DNA of 64,000 nt, taken from assembly GCF_020736365.1 (NCBI RefSeq), contig NZ_CP085988.1:2114001-2178000 (forward strand), given 5' to 3'. A model generated the notes under the pieces. The model saw only the letters and a list, made by a program, of their open reading frames with translations. It was not told where the DNA came from and did not search any database. Of this stretch, positions 52,326-61,889 are shown in pieces (position 1 is the stretch's first letter; each line of letters opens with the position of its first letter). Source of the DNA: Clostridium sp. M62/1. GTDB lineage: Bacteria > Bacillota > Clostridia > Lachnospirales > Lachnospiraceae. Position numbers and translations under genes: made by a program.

Positions 52326-53756
52326 ATGCAGAATATATTTGTCAGAGATGCGGTGAAGGCCAGCCACGGACGGCTGCTTTCCGGAGATGCAGACGCACAG
52401 CTTGCTTACATAAGCATAGATTCCCGCACAGCCGGAAAGAAGGCTCTGTTCGTTCCGCTGATCGGGGAGAAGCAGGACGGCCACCGCTTTATTATGGCGG
52501 CCCTTGAGCAGGGGGCGGCTGCCGTATTTACTTCAGAACACAGCGAGGAATCCGAGGAGGTGAAGGCTGCAGCCAAAAGGTGGCCCGGGGCAGCCTTTAT
52601 CCAGGTGGATGATACAAGGAGGGCTCTACAGGAGCTGGGAGCCTATATCAGGAGCCGCCTGACGATTCCGTTAGTGGGAATCACAGGAAGCGTCGGCAAG
52701 ACAACAACCAGGGAGATGGTGGCAGCGGCTCTCTCTGCGGGTTTTCACGTGTTTAAGACCCCTGCCAATCACAACAGCCAGGTGGGAGTGCCTCTCACCC
52801 TCTCCCAGATCTCAGACACAGACGAGATCGGAGTTCTGGAGCTTGGCATGAGCGAGCCGGGAGAGATGACGGTGATTGCCCAGATTGCCGCGGTAGATAT
52901 GGCTGTGATTACAAACGTGGGGGTAACCCATATTGAAAACCTCGGCACCCGGGAAAACATCCTCAGGGAAAAACTGAAGATCCAGGACGGCATGAGGGCA
53001 GACGGCCCTGTTTTCCTGAATGGGGACAATGATCTGCTGGGCATAAGCAGGGCCAGGGAGGGCCATAAAACCGTGTATTTCGGAACGGGAGAGAATGCCG
53101 ACTACCGGGCAGTGGACATCAGGCTGGAGCGGGGCTGCCCGTCTTTTACCATGGTTCACGGTGAGCGCCGCATTCCCGTCACCCTCTCTGTTATGGGAGA
53201 GCACAATGTTCTGAACGCCCTGGCAGCTCTGGCTGTGGCGGACTATAACGGAGTTCCCCTGGAGGCCGCGGCGGAAAAGCTCAGGGAGTTTACCGGCTTT
53301 AAAAACCGCCAGCAGATCAGGGAAAAGCAGGGGATCACGGTCATCGACGATACCTACAACGCAAGCCCCGATTCCATGAAGGCGGCCCTTCGCGTGCTGT
53401 CCTCCTTCGGGCAGGCCAGGCGCAGGGTGGCTGTGCTGGCCGATATGAAGGAGCTTGGACCCGACGAGAGAAGGTTCCACCGGGAGGTGGGAGAGTTTCT
53501 GGCCGGGGAGAAGGTGGAGCTTCTCGTCACCTTCGGAGAGCTGGCCGGGGAGATCGGTGAGGGAGCCAGGGAGAGAAGGCCCTCTCTCCAAACGGCAGCC
53601 TTTACGGACAGGGAGAAGATGACAGAATTCTTAAAGAGGGAGCTATCTGCCGGGGACTGCGTTCTCTTTAAAGGCTCCAACAGCATGAAACTGGGAGAGA
53701 CGGCTCTTCTCTTTTACGGGGAGAATGACGGCGGCAGACAGCAGACGGAAGGCTGA
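52326..53756 (+). CDS. murF: UDP-N-acetylmuramoyl-tripeptide-D-Ala-D-Ala ligase MurF
   Basis: A 476-residue Mur ligase attaching D-Ala-D-Ala. Motifs are ITGSVGKTTTREM (P-loop), NHNSQVGVPLTL, ELGMSEPGEMTVI, NVGVTHIENLGTRENI, INDTYN-type IDDTYNASPDSMKAAL and KGSNSMKLG. Family alignment places the start at MQNIFVRDAV (52326); an ATG at 52314 is possible but has no spaced ribosome-binding site. It overlaps the possible upstream frame of priA. Identity is certain. Confidence 0.95.
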   Translation: MQNIFVRDAVKASHGRLLSGDADAQLAYISIDSRTAGKKALFVPLIGEKQDGHRFIMAALEQGAAAVFTSEHSEESEEVKAAAKRWPGAAFIQVDDTRRALQELGAYIRSRLTIPLVGITGSVGKTTTREMVAAALSAGFHVFKTPANHNSQVGVPLTLSQISDTDEIGVLELGMSEPGEMTVIAQIAAVDMAVITNVGVTHIENLGTRENILREKLKIQDGMRADGPVFLNGDNDLLGISRAREGHKTVYFGTGENADYRAVDIRLERGCPSFTMVHGERRIPVTLSVMGEHNVLNALAALAVADYNGVPLEAAAEKLREFTGFKNRQQIREKQGITVIDDTYNASPDSMKAALRVLSSFGQARRRVAVLADMKELGPDERRFHREVGEFLAGEKVELLVTFGELAGEIGEGARERRPSLQTAAFTDREKMTEFLKRELSAGDCVLFKGSNSMKLGETALLFYGENDGGRQQTEG

Positions 53757-53763
53757 TGAGCAT

Positions 53764-56187
53764 ATGAAGCACACCTTCGCAAACATTATCATCGATATTT
53801 CCCATGAAAAGGTAGACCGCACCTTTCAGTACATCATCCCGGAGCAGCTTAAGTCCCTTGTCAGGGCCGGCGTCCAGGTGGAAATCCCTTTCGGAAAGGG
53901 AAATTCTATCCGCCGGGGGTTTGTGGTGGAGGTGACGGACACACCGGAATTTGATATTTCGCGGATGAAGGAGATAGCTGGGGTTTCGGCTGACCGATTG
54001 TCAGTCCAATCCCAGCTAATTGAGCTTGCCTGGGAGATGAAGCGCCTCTACGGCGCCACCATGAATCAGACCCTGAAAACCGTGCTTCCGGTAAAGCAGA
54101 AGATTAAGGCCAGAGAAAAGCGGACCATTCGCTGCCTGCTTTCGGAGGAAGAGCTTTTAAGAGCCCTCTCCGAGGCCAGAAAAAAGAGTTACCGCGCCCG
54201 CATCCGCCTCTATGAGGCCTTTCTGGAGGAGCCGGAGATTCCGGCGCAGGTGCTGGAAAACCAGTTAAATATAACCGCGTCCTCCCTGAAGCCTCTGATT
54301 GAGAAGGGTGTGGTGGAGGTGGTGAGGGAGGAAATCAGCAGAAATCCCGTAGAGGGAGAAGGGACTTCCTCCAATATCCTGCCTTTAAACGAAGAACAGA
54401 AAAGAGCCGTGGAGGAATTCTGGGGTTCCTACCGGGAAAGACACGGGGACTGTCAGGCACCGTCAGAGGGCCGGGAGAAAACGTGGCTGCTCTATGGAAT
54501 TACAGGAAGCGGCAAGACGGAAGTGTATATGGAAATGCTGTCGAGAGTTCTTGCCATGGGGCGGCAGGCCATTGTGCTCATACCGGAGATTGCCCTGACC
54601 TACCAGACGGTTATGCGGTTTTACCGGAGGTTCGGCAGCAGGATCTCCATTATCAATTCCAGACTGTCCCAGGGAGAGCGGTATGATCAGTGGGAGAGGG
54701 CCATGAAGGGAGAGGTGGACATTATGATCGGCCCCCGCTCGGCTCTCTTCACCCCCTTTTCCAACCTGGGACTGATTATCATTGACGAGGAGCACGAGGG
54801 GGCCTATAAGAGTGAAACCATGCCCCGCTACCATGCCAGGGAGGTGGCCGGACTGCGCGCCCGCCTTTGCGGAGCAGATGTGGTGTTAGGCTCCGCAACC
54901 CCTTCTGTGGAATCCTTTACGAGGGCTCTTCAGGGAGAGTACGGGCTTTTAAGGCTTACCAGGCGGGCGGCAGAAAACAGCCGCCTGCCGCAGGTGGAGA
55001 CGGTGGATCTGCGGGAGGAGCTGAAAGCAGGGAACAAGACCATGTTCAGCAGGCGGCTGACAGAGCTGATGGAGGACAGGCTTGGCCGCGGGGAACAGAT
55101 GATGCTTTTTATGAACCGGAGAGGCTACTCAAACTTTGTGTCCTGCCGCTCCTGCGGGGAGGCCGTCAAATGTCCTCACTGCGATGTGTCGCTGACCCTT
55201 CACAATAACGGAAGACTCTGCTGCCACTACTGCGGCTACTCCGTTCCCATGCCTGAGAAATGCCCGTCCTGCGGCTCTCCCTATATCGCCGGCTTTGGAA
55301 CGGGAACTCAGAAGCTGGAGGAGATGACAAAGAGACTGTTTCCGGGGGCAAAGGTACTCAGAATGGATGCAGATACCACGTCAAAAAAGGGAGGCCATGA
55401 AGAGATTCTCTCGGCCTTTGCCGGCGGAGAGGCAGATATTCTGATCGGAACCCAGATGATTGTGAAGGGCCACGATTTCAGGAATGTGACCCTGGTGGGA
55501 ATCATGGCGGCGGATCTGTCCCTGAACACGCCGGACTACCGCTGCGCCGAGCGCACCTTTCAGCTTCTGGTGCAGGCGGCCGGGAGGGCCGGACGGGGAG
55601 AGCGGGGAGGAAATGTGGTAATCCAGACCTACAGTCCGGACCACTACAGTATTGAGGCGGCGGCCAGACAGGATTACGAGGCCTTCTACCGCAGGGAGAT
55701 TGCCTACAGGAGAATGATGAATTATCCGCCTGTCTGCCGGATGTCGGCAGTTCTCTTTGCAGCCAGGGACGAGGCGCTCCTTGAAGCCTTCACAGAGGCA
55801 GCTCTAAGCAGGGCCGAAGAGATTCTCTCCCGCCGCCGGGTGCCGTTCCAGCTGATCGGCCCGGTCAACGCGCCGGTTTACAAAGTTAATGATATATACA
55901 GAAAAATTTTATATATTAAGAGTCAAAGTTATGATATAATGGCCGCAGAGCGGCATTATATCTGCGCCGAGCCGCCGGCGCCCGAAGGGAGCCTGAACAC
56001 TCCTGCGGCGAGTGCGCATCCCTCGGAGAGATGCATATCCGGAGGATATGACGGGATGGACGTTTGCGGACAGAGGCCGTCTGAGCCTGTGTACGGCGAA
56101 ATCGGCGGGATACGGGAATGTATCGATTCCCTGCAGAAATCAAATCCCCGGTTCAGCTCCGTGTCCGTGCAGTATGATGTATGGTAG
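53764..56187 (+). CDS. priA: primosomal replication helicase PriA, with in-frame repeat insertion near the C-terminus
   Basis: An 807-residue restart helicase. The N-terminal 3'BD domain (NIIIDISHEKVDRTFQYIIP) is followed by Walker A GITGSGKTEVY (near 245), DEEH box near 341-344, a zinc-binding set of paired Cys at 461-505 (CRSCG, CPHC, CCHYCG, CPSCG), and QAAGRAGRGERGG (motif VI). At about residues 723-763 the frame runs through a full interspersed repeat (55931-56050), then resumes with family-like SLQKSNPRFSSVSVQYDVW. PriA in relatives is about 60 residues shorter. The ATP-binding core is untouched, so the protein is probably active. ATG 53764 is preferred to an earlier in-frame ATG at 53725. 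Confidence 0.94.
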   Translation: MKHTFANIIIDISHEKVDRTFQYIIPEQLKSLVRAGVQVEIPFGKGNSIRRGFVVEVTDTPEFDISRMKEIAGVSADRLSVQSQLIELAWEMKRLYGATMNQTLKTVLPVKQKIKAREKRTIRCLLSEEELLRALSEARKKSYRARIRLYEAFLEEPEIPAQVLENQLNITASSLKPLIEKGVVEVVREEISRNPVEGEGTSSNILPLNEEQKRAVEEFWGSYRERHGDCQAPSEGREKTWLLYGITGSGKTEVYMEMLSRVLAMGRQAIVLIPEIALTYQTVMRFYRRFGSRISIINSRLSQGERYDQWERAMKGEVDIMIGPRSALFTPFSNLGLIIIDEEHEGAYKSETMPRYHAREVAGLRARLCGADVVLGSATPSVESFTRALQGEYGLLRLTRRAAENSRLPQVETVDLREELKAGNKTMFSRRLTELMEDRLGRGEQMMLFMNRRGYSNFVSCRSCGEAVKCPHCDVSLTLHNNGRLCCHYCGYSVPMPEKCPSCGSPYIAGFGTGTQKLEEMTKRLFPGAKVLRMDADTTSKKGGHEEILSAFAGGEADILIGTQMIVKGHDFRNVTLVGIMAADLSLNTPDYRCAERTFQLLVQAAGRAGRGERGGNVVIQTYSPDHYSIEAAARQDYEAFYRREIAYRRMMNYPPVCRMSAVLFAARDEALLEAFTEAALSRAEEILSRRRVPFQLIGPVNAPVYKVNDIYRKILYIKSQSYDIMAAERHYICAEPPAPEGSLNTPAASAHPSERCISGGYDGMDVCGQRPSEPVYGEIGGIRECIDSLQKSNPRFSSVSVQYDVW
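55931..56050. repeat. interspersed palindromic repeat inside priA (copy B)
   Basis: 120 bases matching the reverse complement of 18911-19031 with 8 substitutions and one gap (about 93%). Within priA it is read without stop as IMAAERHYICAEPPAPEGSL followed by about 20 more residues ending SGGYDG. The 1-base gap relative to the intergenic copy changes the reading frame through the element. Confidence 0.92.
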
Positions 56188-56246
56188 GATCTATGTTCCA
56201 GACAAGATTCAGATAAGATAAAGCAGAAAAAGGAGAGAGTTTAGAT

Positions 56247-56726
56247 ATGGCAATCAGAGAAATCAGAACCATTGGCGATGAAATCCTCAGAAAAGAGTGC
56301 AAGCCGGTAAAGGAGATGACCCCCCATACGGCAGAGCTTATCGAGGATATGTTTGACACCATGTACGAGGCAAACGGCGTGGGGCTTGCGGCTGTGCAGG
56401 TCGGCGTCAGAAAGCAGATTGTGGTCATTGATGTGGAGGACGGAAATCAGTATGTGCTGATTAACCCGGAGATCCTCGAGACGTCAGGAAGCCAGACAGG
56501 GCCTGAGGGCTGTCTGAGTGTTCCGGGAAAATCCGGCACCGTCACAAGGCCTGACTATGTGAAGGTGAAGGCTCTCAATGAAAAGATGGAGGAGTTTGTG
56601 CTGGAGGGAGAGGGACTGCTTGCAAGAGCCATCTGCCACGAATGCGATCACCTCTATGGAGTCCTCTATGTGGACAAGGTAGAGGGAGAGCTTGAGGATG
56701 TAAATGCAGATTTCGAGGAAGAATAA
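56247..56726 (+). CDS. def: peptide deformylase
   Basis: A 159-residue metallo-deformylase removing N-formyl groups from new proteins. Three motifs are complete: GVGLAAVQVG (family usually GxGLAAxQ), EGCLSVPG and HECDH at 131-135 (HExxH with Cys in between as ligand partner motif). Length is typical of the short type. AGGAGAG precedes the ATG. It is followed closely by fmt; the pair handles the formyl cycle at translation initiation. Confidence 0.96.
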   Translation: MAIREIRTIGDEILRKECKPVKEMTPHTAELIEDMFDTMYEANGVGLAAVQVGVRKQIVVIDVEDGNQYVLINPEILETSGSQTGPEGCLSVPGKSGTVTRPDYVKVKALNEKMEEFVLEGEGLLARAICHECDHLYGVLYVDKVEGELEDVNADFEEE

Positions 56727-56791
56727 AGCAGAGGCAGGACGGGGAAAATCCCGGACTGAACCTGACAGAAGGCTAAGGAGTTGGTAAGCTT

Positions 56792-57730
56792 ATGAAACTT
56801 GTATATATGGGAACGCCGGACTTTGCAGTTCCCCCCCTTACGGCACTGGTAGAGGCGGGGCATGAGGTGGCGGCTGTGGTGACACAGCCCGACAAGCCAA
56901 AGGGCAGAGGAAAGGCAGTCCTGATGACTCCCGTGAAGGAGAAGGCTCTCTCCTACGGGATTCCGGTCTACCAGCCGGCGAGGATAAAGAAAGACGAAGA
57001 ATTTTTAAAGACGCTCAGAGAGATAAACCCGGACGCCATCGTGGTGGCTGCCTTCGGGCAGATTCTGCCAAAGGAGATCCTGGAGCTTCCGAAATATGGC
57101 TGTGTCAATATCCACGCATCTCTGCTCCCCAAATACAGAGGAGCGGCCCCGATTCAGTGGGCGGTGATTGACGGCGAAAAGGAGAGCGGCATTACCACCA
57201 TGATGATGGATGTAGGCCTTGACACAGGCGATATGCTGGACCGGACAGTGATTCCCCTGGCGGAGGATGAGACGGGAGGAAGCCTGTTTGAAAAGCTCTC
57301 CAGGGCAGGAGGGCCGCTGATCTTAAAAACTCTCGAAGCCCTGGAAAACGGAACGGCTGTCCGCACGAAGCAGCCTGAGGAGGGGGCGACCTACGCAGGC
57401 ATGCTTGACAAGTCCCTGGGCAATATTGACTGGACGCAGAGCGCGGCAAAGATTGAGCGCCTGATCCGCGGGCTGAATCCGTGGCCCAGCGCTTATACAG
57501 GCTACAAGGGAAAAACCATGAAGCTGTGGGCCGCTGATGTGCTGGAAGGGACATTTGAGGGAGTTCCCGGAGAGATTATAAAGGTGGAAAAGGAGCGTTT
57601 TCTCGTCAGGACGGGAGATGGCGCTCTGGCAGTAAAGGAGCTTCAGCTCGAGGGCAAGAAGCGCATGGACGCGGCGTCCTTCCTTCGGGGATTTTCCTTA
57701 GAAGAAGGGGAGATCCTCTGTCAGGGATAA
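56792..57730 (+). CDS. fmt: methionyl-tRNA formyltransferase
   Basis: A 312-residue enzyme formylating initiator Met-tRNA from 10-formyl-THF. The N-terminal hydrolase fold shows VYMGTPDFAVPPL, the catalytic Asn-His pair in NIHASLLPKYRGAAPIQWA, and the Asp region DVGLDTGDML. The C-terminal OB-like domain spans about 205-312 (IERLIRGLNPWPSAYT). AAGGAGTTGG precedes the ATG. Confidence 0.97.
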   Translation: MKLVYMGTPDFAVPPLTALVEAGHEVAAVVTQPDKPKGRGKAVLMTPVKEKALSYGIPVYQPARIKKDEEFLKTLREINPDAIVVAAFGQILPKEILELPKYGCVNIHASLLPKYRGAAPIQWAVIDGEKESGITTMMMDVGLDTGDMLDRTVIPLAEDETGGSLFEKLSRAGGPLILKTLEALENGTAVRTKQPEEGATYAGMLDKSLGNIDWTQSAAKIERLIRGLNPWPSAYTGYKGKTMKLWAADVLEGTFEGVPGEIIKVEKERFLVRTGDGALAVKELQLEGKKRMDAASFLRGFSLEEGEILCQG

Positions 57731-57824
57731 ATTTTGAGCCATAGGGGAAAATGAGTAGAAAGCTGGGAAAGCAGGGCCGCAGGCGGCAGTAAATGATTTA
57801 GTTGAGAAAAGGAGTCTTTCATCT

Positions 57825-58541
57825 ATGTACTATGGTTATGGGTATTACCCGTTTTTTGATCCGACAATGATACTGGTTTTAATTGGCGTAATCCTCTCGC
57901 TGGCGGCTTCGGCCAAGGTCAAAAGCACCTTTGCCAGGTATTCGAAGGTGCGCTCCATGACAGGGATGACGGGAGCGGAGGCGGCCCAGAGGCTTTTAAA
58001 CAGCCAGGGGATTTACGATGTGACAGTCCGCCGCGTGCCGGGAAGCCTGTCGGATCACTATGATCCCCGGACCAAAACGGTGAATCTGTCAGATGACGTC
58101 TACAGCTCCACCTCAGTGGCAGCTATCGGAGTCGCAGCCCATGAGTGCGGTCATGCCATTCAGCATGCAGTCGGCTACGCCCCCTTAAATTTCAGAAGCG
58201 CGCTGGTGCCGATTGCCAATTTCGGCTCACAGATTTCCTGGCCGCTGATTTTGATTGGAATCCTTATCGGAGGCTTTGGTTCCCCCATCGTCCAGCTGGG
58301 AATTATCCTGTTTTCGCTGGCAGTTCTGTTTCAGCTTGTCACCCTTCCGGTTGAGTTCAACGCATCCTCCAGGGCAGTCAGGCTGCTGGACTCCACAGGG
58401 ATTCTTTCCGGAAATGAGGTGGACGGGACAAGACGCGTTCTGGGAGCGGCTGCCCTGACCTATGTTGCGGCAGCGGCAGGTTCGATTCTCCAGCTTCTGC
58501 GCCTTATCATACTGTTTGGAGGAAGAAGAAATAATGACTAG
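57825..58541 (+). CDS. YugP-like zinc metallopeptidase
   Basis: A 238-residue membrane protein of the YugP/PF04298 family. An N-terminal helix is followed by the zinc motif H106-E-C-G-H110 (AHECGHAIQHA), then three or four hydrophobic helices and the third-ligand region FNASSRA. It is placed between fmt and rsmB, as in many Clostridia. Substrate unknown. The gene's last 8 bases overlap the start of rsmB. Confidence 0.92.
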   Translation: MYYGYGYYPFFDPTMILVLIGVILSLAASAKVKSTFARYSKVRSMTGMTGAEAAQRLLNSQGIYDVTVRRVPGSLSDHYDPRTKTVNLSDDVYSSTSVAAIGVAAHECGHAIQHAVGYAPLNFRSALVPIANFGSQISWPLILIGILIGGFGSPIVQLGIILFSLAVLFQLVTLPVEFNASSRAVRLLDSTGILSGNEVDGTRRVLGAAALTYVAAAAGSILQLLRLIILFGGRRNND

Positions 58542-59952
58542 ACCGGGAAGCAGAAAGCCGGAAAACGGAAAGCAGAGAGAAGGGAAGAAGGCCGGGAGCC
58601 CGCAGAGAATGCCGGATGCAAGAGAGATTGCCGCCGACATTCTCATGGAGGTGCTGGAAAAGAAACAGTACAGCCACGTGGTTCTCCTGAATGCCCTGAA
58701 AAAATATCAGTATCTGGAAAAGCAGGAGCGCTCCTTTATCAAGAGAGTGGTAGACGGGACGCTGGAGCGGCTGATGCAGATAGACTTTATCATTGAGTCA
58801 TTTTCAAGCACCCCTCTGCGTAAGATGAAACCGACCGTGCGCACGATCCTCAGGATGGGGGTGTACCAGATCTGCTACATGGACCGGGTTCCGGATTCGG
58901 CGGCCTGCAATGAGGCGGTGAAGCTGACAGTAAAAAGAGGCTTCTCAGGTCTTAAGGGCTTTGTAAACGGAGTTCTCAGGAATATTGCCCGGAAGAAAGA
59001 GGAGATAAGCTGGCCTGACGACAGCGTCAGATACTGTCTGCCCCAGTGGATTCTCGGCCAGTGGGAGCCGGAATACGGCAGGAAGGCTGTTCAGGTGATG
59101 GCGGAGAGCTTCCTGAGAGAGAGACCTCTCACAGTGAGGATGAATCTGAACCAGGCCCCCAGGGAGGAAATTTTGGAATCTTTGAGGGAACAGGGGGTGG
59201 AGGTCATTGAGAGCGGCTACTCAGATCAGGTGGTATTCTTAAAAAATGTGGATTATCTGGAAGGGCTGGACGCCTTTGCAGACGGCTTTCTGCAGGTGCA
59301 GGATCTCAGCTCCTCCCTGGCCGGGGACGCGGCAGGGGTTAAGGAGGGCAGCCATGTCATTGACGTCTGCGGAGCTCCGGGAGGGAAAAGCCTTCATATC
59401 GCGGAGCTTTTGAACGGTACAGGGATGGTGGAGGTCCGGGACCTGAGTGAGTCAAAGATTGCGTTGGTGGAGGATAATATCCGCCGCTCCGGACTTTTCA
59501 ACATAGAGGCCAGGGTTCAGGATGCCCTGGAATTTGACAGAGATTCTGAGGAGACAGCGGATCTGCTTATTGCGGATCTGCCCTGCTCCGGACTTGGAAT
59601 TATGGGCCGCAAGCCGGACATCCGCTACAATATGACCAGGGAGCAGACCCTTGCCCTGGCCGGGCTTCAGAGGGAGATCCTGTCGGTTGTCTGGCGCTAT
59701 GTCAAGCCGGGGGGGACGATGGTCTACAGCACCTGTACCATTGACCGGGCGGAAAATGAGGAAAATGCGGCCTGGATACTGGAAAATCTGCCCTTTGAGC
59801 CGGTGGATCTGACGGAGCGGATCGGGGAGGAGCTGGCAAAAACCCTCTGCCGCGATACGAGAAAAGAGGGATATGTGCAGCTTCTTCCTGGGTTTTACCC
59901 GGGAGACGGCTTTTTTATCTCCGTATTCAGGCGGAAGGAAGAGGGCAGGTAA
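58534..59952 (+). CDS. rsmB: 16S rRNA (cytosine-967-C5)-methyltransferase RsmB
   Basis: A 472-residue RNA m5C methyltransferase. Residues 30-165 are a NusB-like RNA-binding domain (RSFIKRVVDGTLER). The SAM-binding core has DVCGAPGGKSLH, and the two catalytic Cys lie in DLPCSGLG and YSTCTI. ATG 58534 follows GGAGGA and overlaps the YugP gene by 8 bases. A longer frame upstream lies inside that gene and is rejected. rsmB is followed by rlmN, both for rRNA modification. Confidence 0.95.
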   Translation: MTRPGSRKPENGKQREGKKAGSPQRMPDAREIAADILMEVLEKKQYSHVVLLNALKKYQYLEKQERSFIKRVVDGTLERLMQIDFIIESFSSTPLRKMKPTVRTILRMGVYQICYMDRVPDSAACNEAVKLTVKRGFSGLKGFVNGVLRNIARKKEEISWPDDSVRYCLPQWILGQWEPEYGRKAVQVMAESFLRERPLTVRMNLNQAPREEILESLREQGVEVIESGYSDQVVFLKNVDYLEGLDAFADGFLQVQDLSSSLAGDAAGVKEGSHVIDVCGAPGGKSLHIAELLNGTGMVEVRDLSESKIALVEDNIRRSGLFNIEARVQDALEFDRDSEETADLLIADLPCSGLGIMGRKPDIRYNMTREQTLALAGLQREILSVVWRYVKPGGTMVYSTCTIDRAENEENAAWILENLPFEPVDLTERIGEELAKTLCRDTRKEGYVQLLPGFYPGDGFFISVFRRKEEGR

Positions 59953-59953
59953 A

Positions 59954-59975
59954 CGGCAGGACTTAAGGCCTGCCG
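59954..59975 (+). terminator. hairpin between rsmB and rlmN
   Basis: CGGCAGG (59954-59960) pairs with CCTGCCG (59969-59975), followed by CATTTAG. Weak T-run; perhaps partial terminator. Confidence 0.35.
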
Positions 59976-60006
59976 CATTTAGACGGACAGAGGACAGGTA
60001 GAAAAG

Positions 60007-61137
60007 ATGAGTGAGAACAGGAAGGAAATTTTAGCAGAAGGATTTCTGACAGAAGGACAAAAAAACGAAAAACAGGAGTCCGAAGGCAGAACGGTTTCAG
60101 AGACAGATATCAAGTCCATGACGCTTCCGGAGCTGGAAGCGTATCTGAAGGAGATGGGAGAGAAGCCCTTTCGGGCAAAGCAGCTCTACCAGTGGATGCA
60201 TGTCAAGCTGGCAGCCTCCTTTGACGAGATGACGAACCTCTCCAAGGGACTGAGGGAGACGCTTGGAAGGCAGTGCTTTTACGCCTCACTGACGCCGGTG
60301 GATGTGCGTATCTCGGCTGTGGACGGAACCAGAAAATACCTGTTTGAGCTCTCTGACGGAAACGTGATCGAGAGCGTGCTGATGCGCTATAAGCATGGGA
60401 ACTCTGTCTGTATTTCCTCTCAGGTGGGCTGCCGGATGGGCTGCCGCTTCTGTGCGTCAACCCTTGACGGCCTGGAGAGAAATCTGAAGCCTTCCGAGAT
60501 GCTGGAACAGATCTACAGGATACAGAGGGATACGGGAGAGCGGGTTTCCAATGTGGTAGTGATGGGCTCAGGAGAGCCTATGGACAATTACGACAATCTG
60601 ATTCGCTTCATCCATCTTCTGACTGATGAGAATGGTCTGAATATCAGCCAGAGAAATGTGACGGTTTCCACCTGCGGCATTGTGCCGCGCATCCGCCAGT
60701 TTGCCGAGGAGGGGCTGCAGGTGACTCTGGCCCTGTCTCTTCACGCGCCGAACGACGAGGTGCGAAAGACCCTGATGCCTGTGGCAAAGAGCTATGCCCT
60801 CCGGGATGTGCTGGATGCCTGTCATTACTATTTTGAGAAGACCGGCAGAAGACTGACCTTCGAGTACAGCCTTGTAAAGGGTGTCAACGACAACCTGGAA
60901 GAGGCCAGGGCTCTGGCAGAGCTAATAAAAGACCAGCACGGCCACGTAAACCTGATTCCGGTAAACCCGATCAAGGAGAGAGATTATAAGCAGTCTGACC
61001 GGAAGGCCATAGAGGACTTTAAGAATTATCTGGAAAGGCGGGGCATCAATGTGACCGTGCGCCGAGAGATGGGCCGCGACATTGACGGGGCCTGCGGGCA
61101 GCTTCGCAAAAGTTATATTGAGAAGGAAAGGACGTAA
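60007..61137 (+). CDS. rlmN: 23S rRNA (adenine-2503-C2)-methyltransferase RlmN
   Basis: A 376-residue radical-SAM methyltransferase acting on A2503 of 23S rRNA and on some tRNAs. The Fe-S motif is C142-x3-C146-x2-C149 (GCRMGCRFC), with GSGEPMDNYDNL and GVNDNLEEA later. Compared with relatives the N-terminus is about 33 residues longer (charged, MSENRKEIL...VSETD). The homologous part begins IKSMTLPELEAYL. The ATG at 60118 is an alternative. The PP2C gene starts 5 bases after. Confidence 0.95.
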   Translation: MSENRKEILAEGFLTEGQKNEKQESEGRTVSETDIKSMTLPELEAYLKEMGEKPFRAKQLYQWMHVKLAASFDEMTNLSKGLRETLGRQCFYASLTPVDVRISAVDGTRKYLFELSDGNVIESVLMRYKHGNSVCISSQVGCRMGCRFCASTLDGLERNLKPSEMLEQIYRIQRDTGERVSNVVVMGSGEPMDNYDNLIRFIHLLTDENGLNISQRNVTVSTCGIVPRIRQFAEEGLQVTLALSLHAPNDEVRKTLMPVAKSYALRDVLDACHYYFEKTGRRLTFEYSLVKGVNDNLEEARALAELIKDQHGHVNLIPVNPIKERDYKQSDRKAIEDFKNYLERRGINVTVRREMGRDIDGACGQLRKSYIEKERT

Positions 61138-61142
61138 GGAAG

Positions 61143-61889
61143 ATGAAAGCCTGCGCTTTGACGGACATCGGGCGGGTGCGGTCAGTGAATCAGGATTCGC
61201 GCTTTGCCACAACGGAACCGATTGGACCTCTTTCAAATTTGTTTATCGTTGCAGACGGCATGGGCGGCCACAGGGCCGGCGACCGCGCATCCAGGCTTCT
61301 CATTGACAGCCTGACGGATTACATAGGAAACTGCGGCGACCAGACGGCGGTGGCGGCTTTAAATAACGGCATTGCCGAGGCCAACCGGAAAATCTATGAG
61401 GCAGCTGCGGCAGACCAGAGCTTAAGCGGAATGGGAACTACTCTGGTGGCAGCTACCATAGAGGGGGCTACCCTCTATGTGGCCAACGTGGGAGACAGCC
61501 GTCTCTACCTGATTGAGAGAGAGGGGATCCGCCAGGTAACACGGGATCACTCCTATGTGGAGGAGATGGTTTCCCTGGGGCAGATGAACCGGGGAAGCGC
61601 CGCGTACAGAGAACAGAAAAACATTATCACGAGGGCAGTGGGAATTGCAGACCATGTGGATGTGGACTTTTTTGAGGTGAGCCTGAAGGCGGGAGATTAT
61701 ATTCTCCTGTGCTCTGACGGGCTTTCCAACATGGTGGACAATTCTGCCATTTTCCGTCTGGTGCTCCTTCCCGGCCCTCTTGAGAGCAAGGCCAGAGCGC
61801 TTATTGCGTTAGCCAATCAGAACGGGGGAAAGGACAACATTGCAGTGGTCCTGATCGATCCCCAGATAAGTGAGGTGGACGGATTATGA
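61143..61889 (+). CDS. PP2C-type Ser/Thr phosphatase (Stp1/PrpC)
   Basis: A 248-residue metal-dependent phosphatase. Motifs: TDIGRVRSVNQD, VADGMGGHRAGD, GMGTTLVAA, ANVGDSRLYL, LCSDGLSNMV and GGKDNIAVVL. It removes phosphate from kinase targets, including the PASTA kinase encoded next. Its stop overlaps the kinase start. Identity is secure; the name Stp/PrpC follows the operon. Confidence 0.95.
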   Translation: MKACALTDIGRVRSVNQDSRFATTEPIGPLSNLFIVADGMGGHRAGDRASRLLIDSLTDYIGNCGDQTAVAALNNGIAEANRKIYEAAAADQSLSGMGTTLVAATIEGATLYVANVGDSRLYLIEREGIRQVTRDHSYVEEMVSLGQMNRGSAAYREQKNIITRAVGIADHVDVDFFEVSLKAGDYILLCSDGLSNMVDNSAIFRLVLLPGPLESKARALIALANQNGGKDNIAVVLIDPQISEVDGL

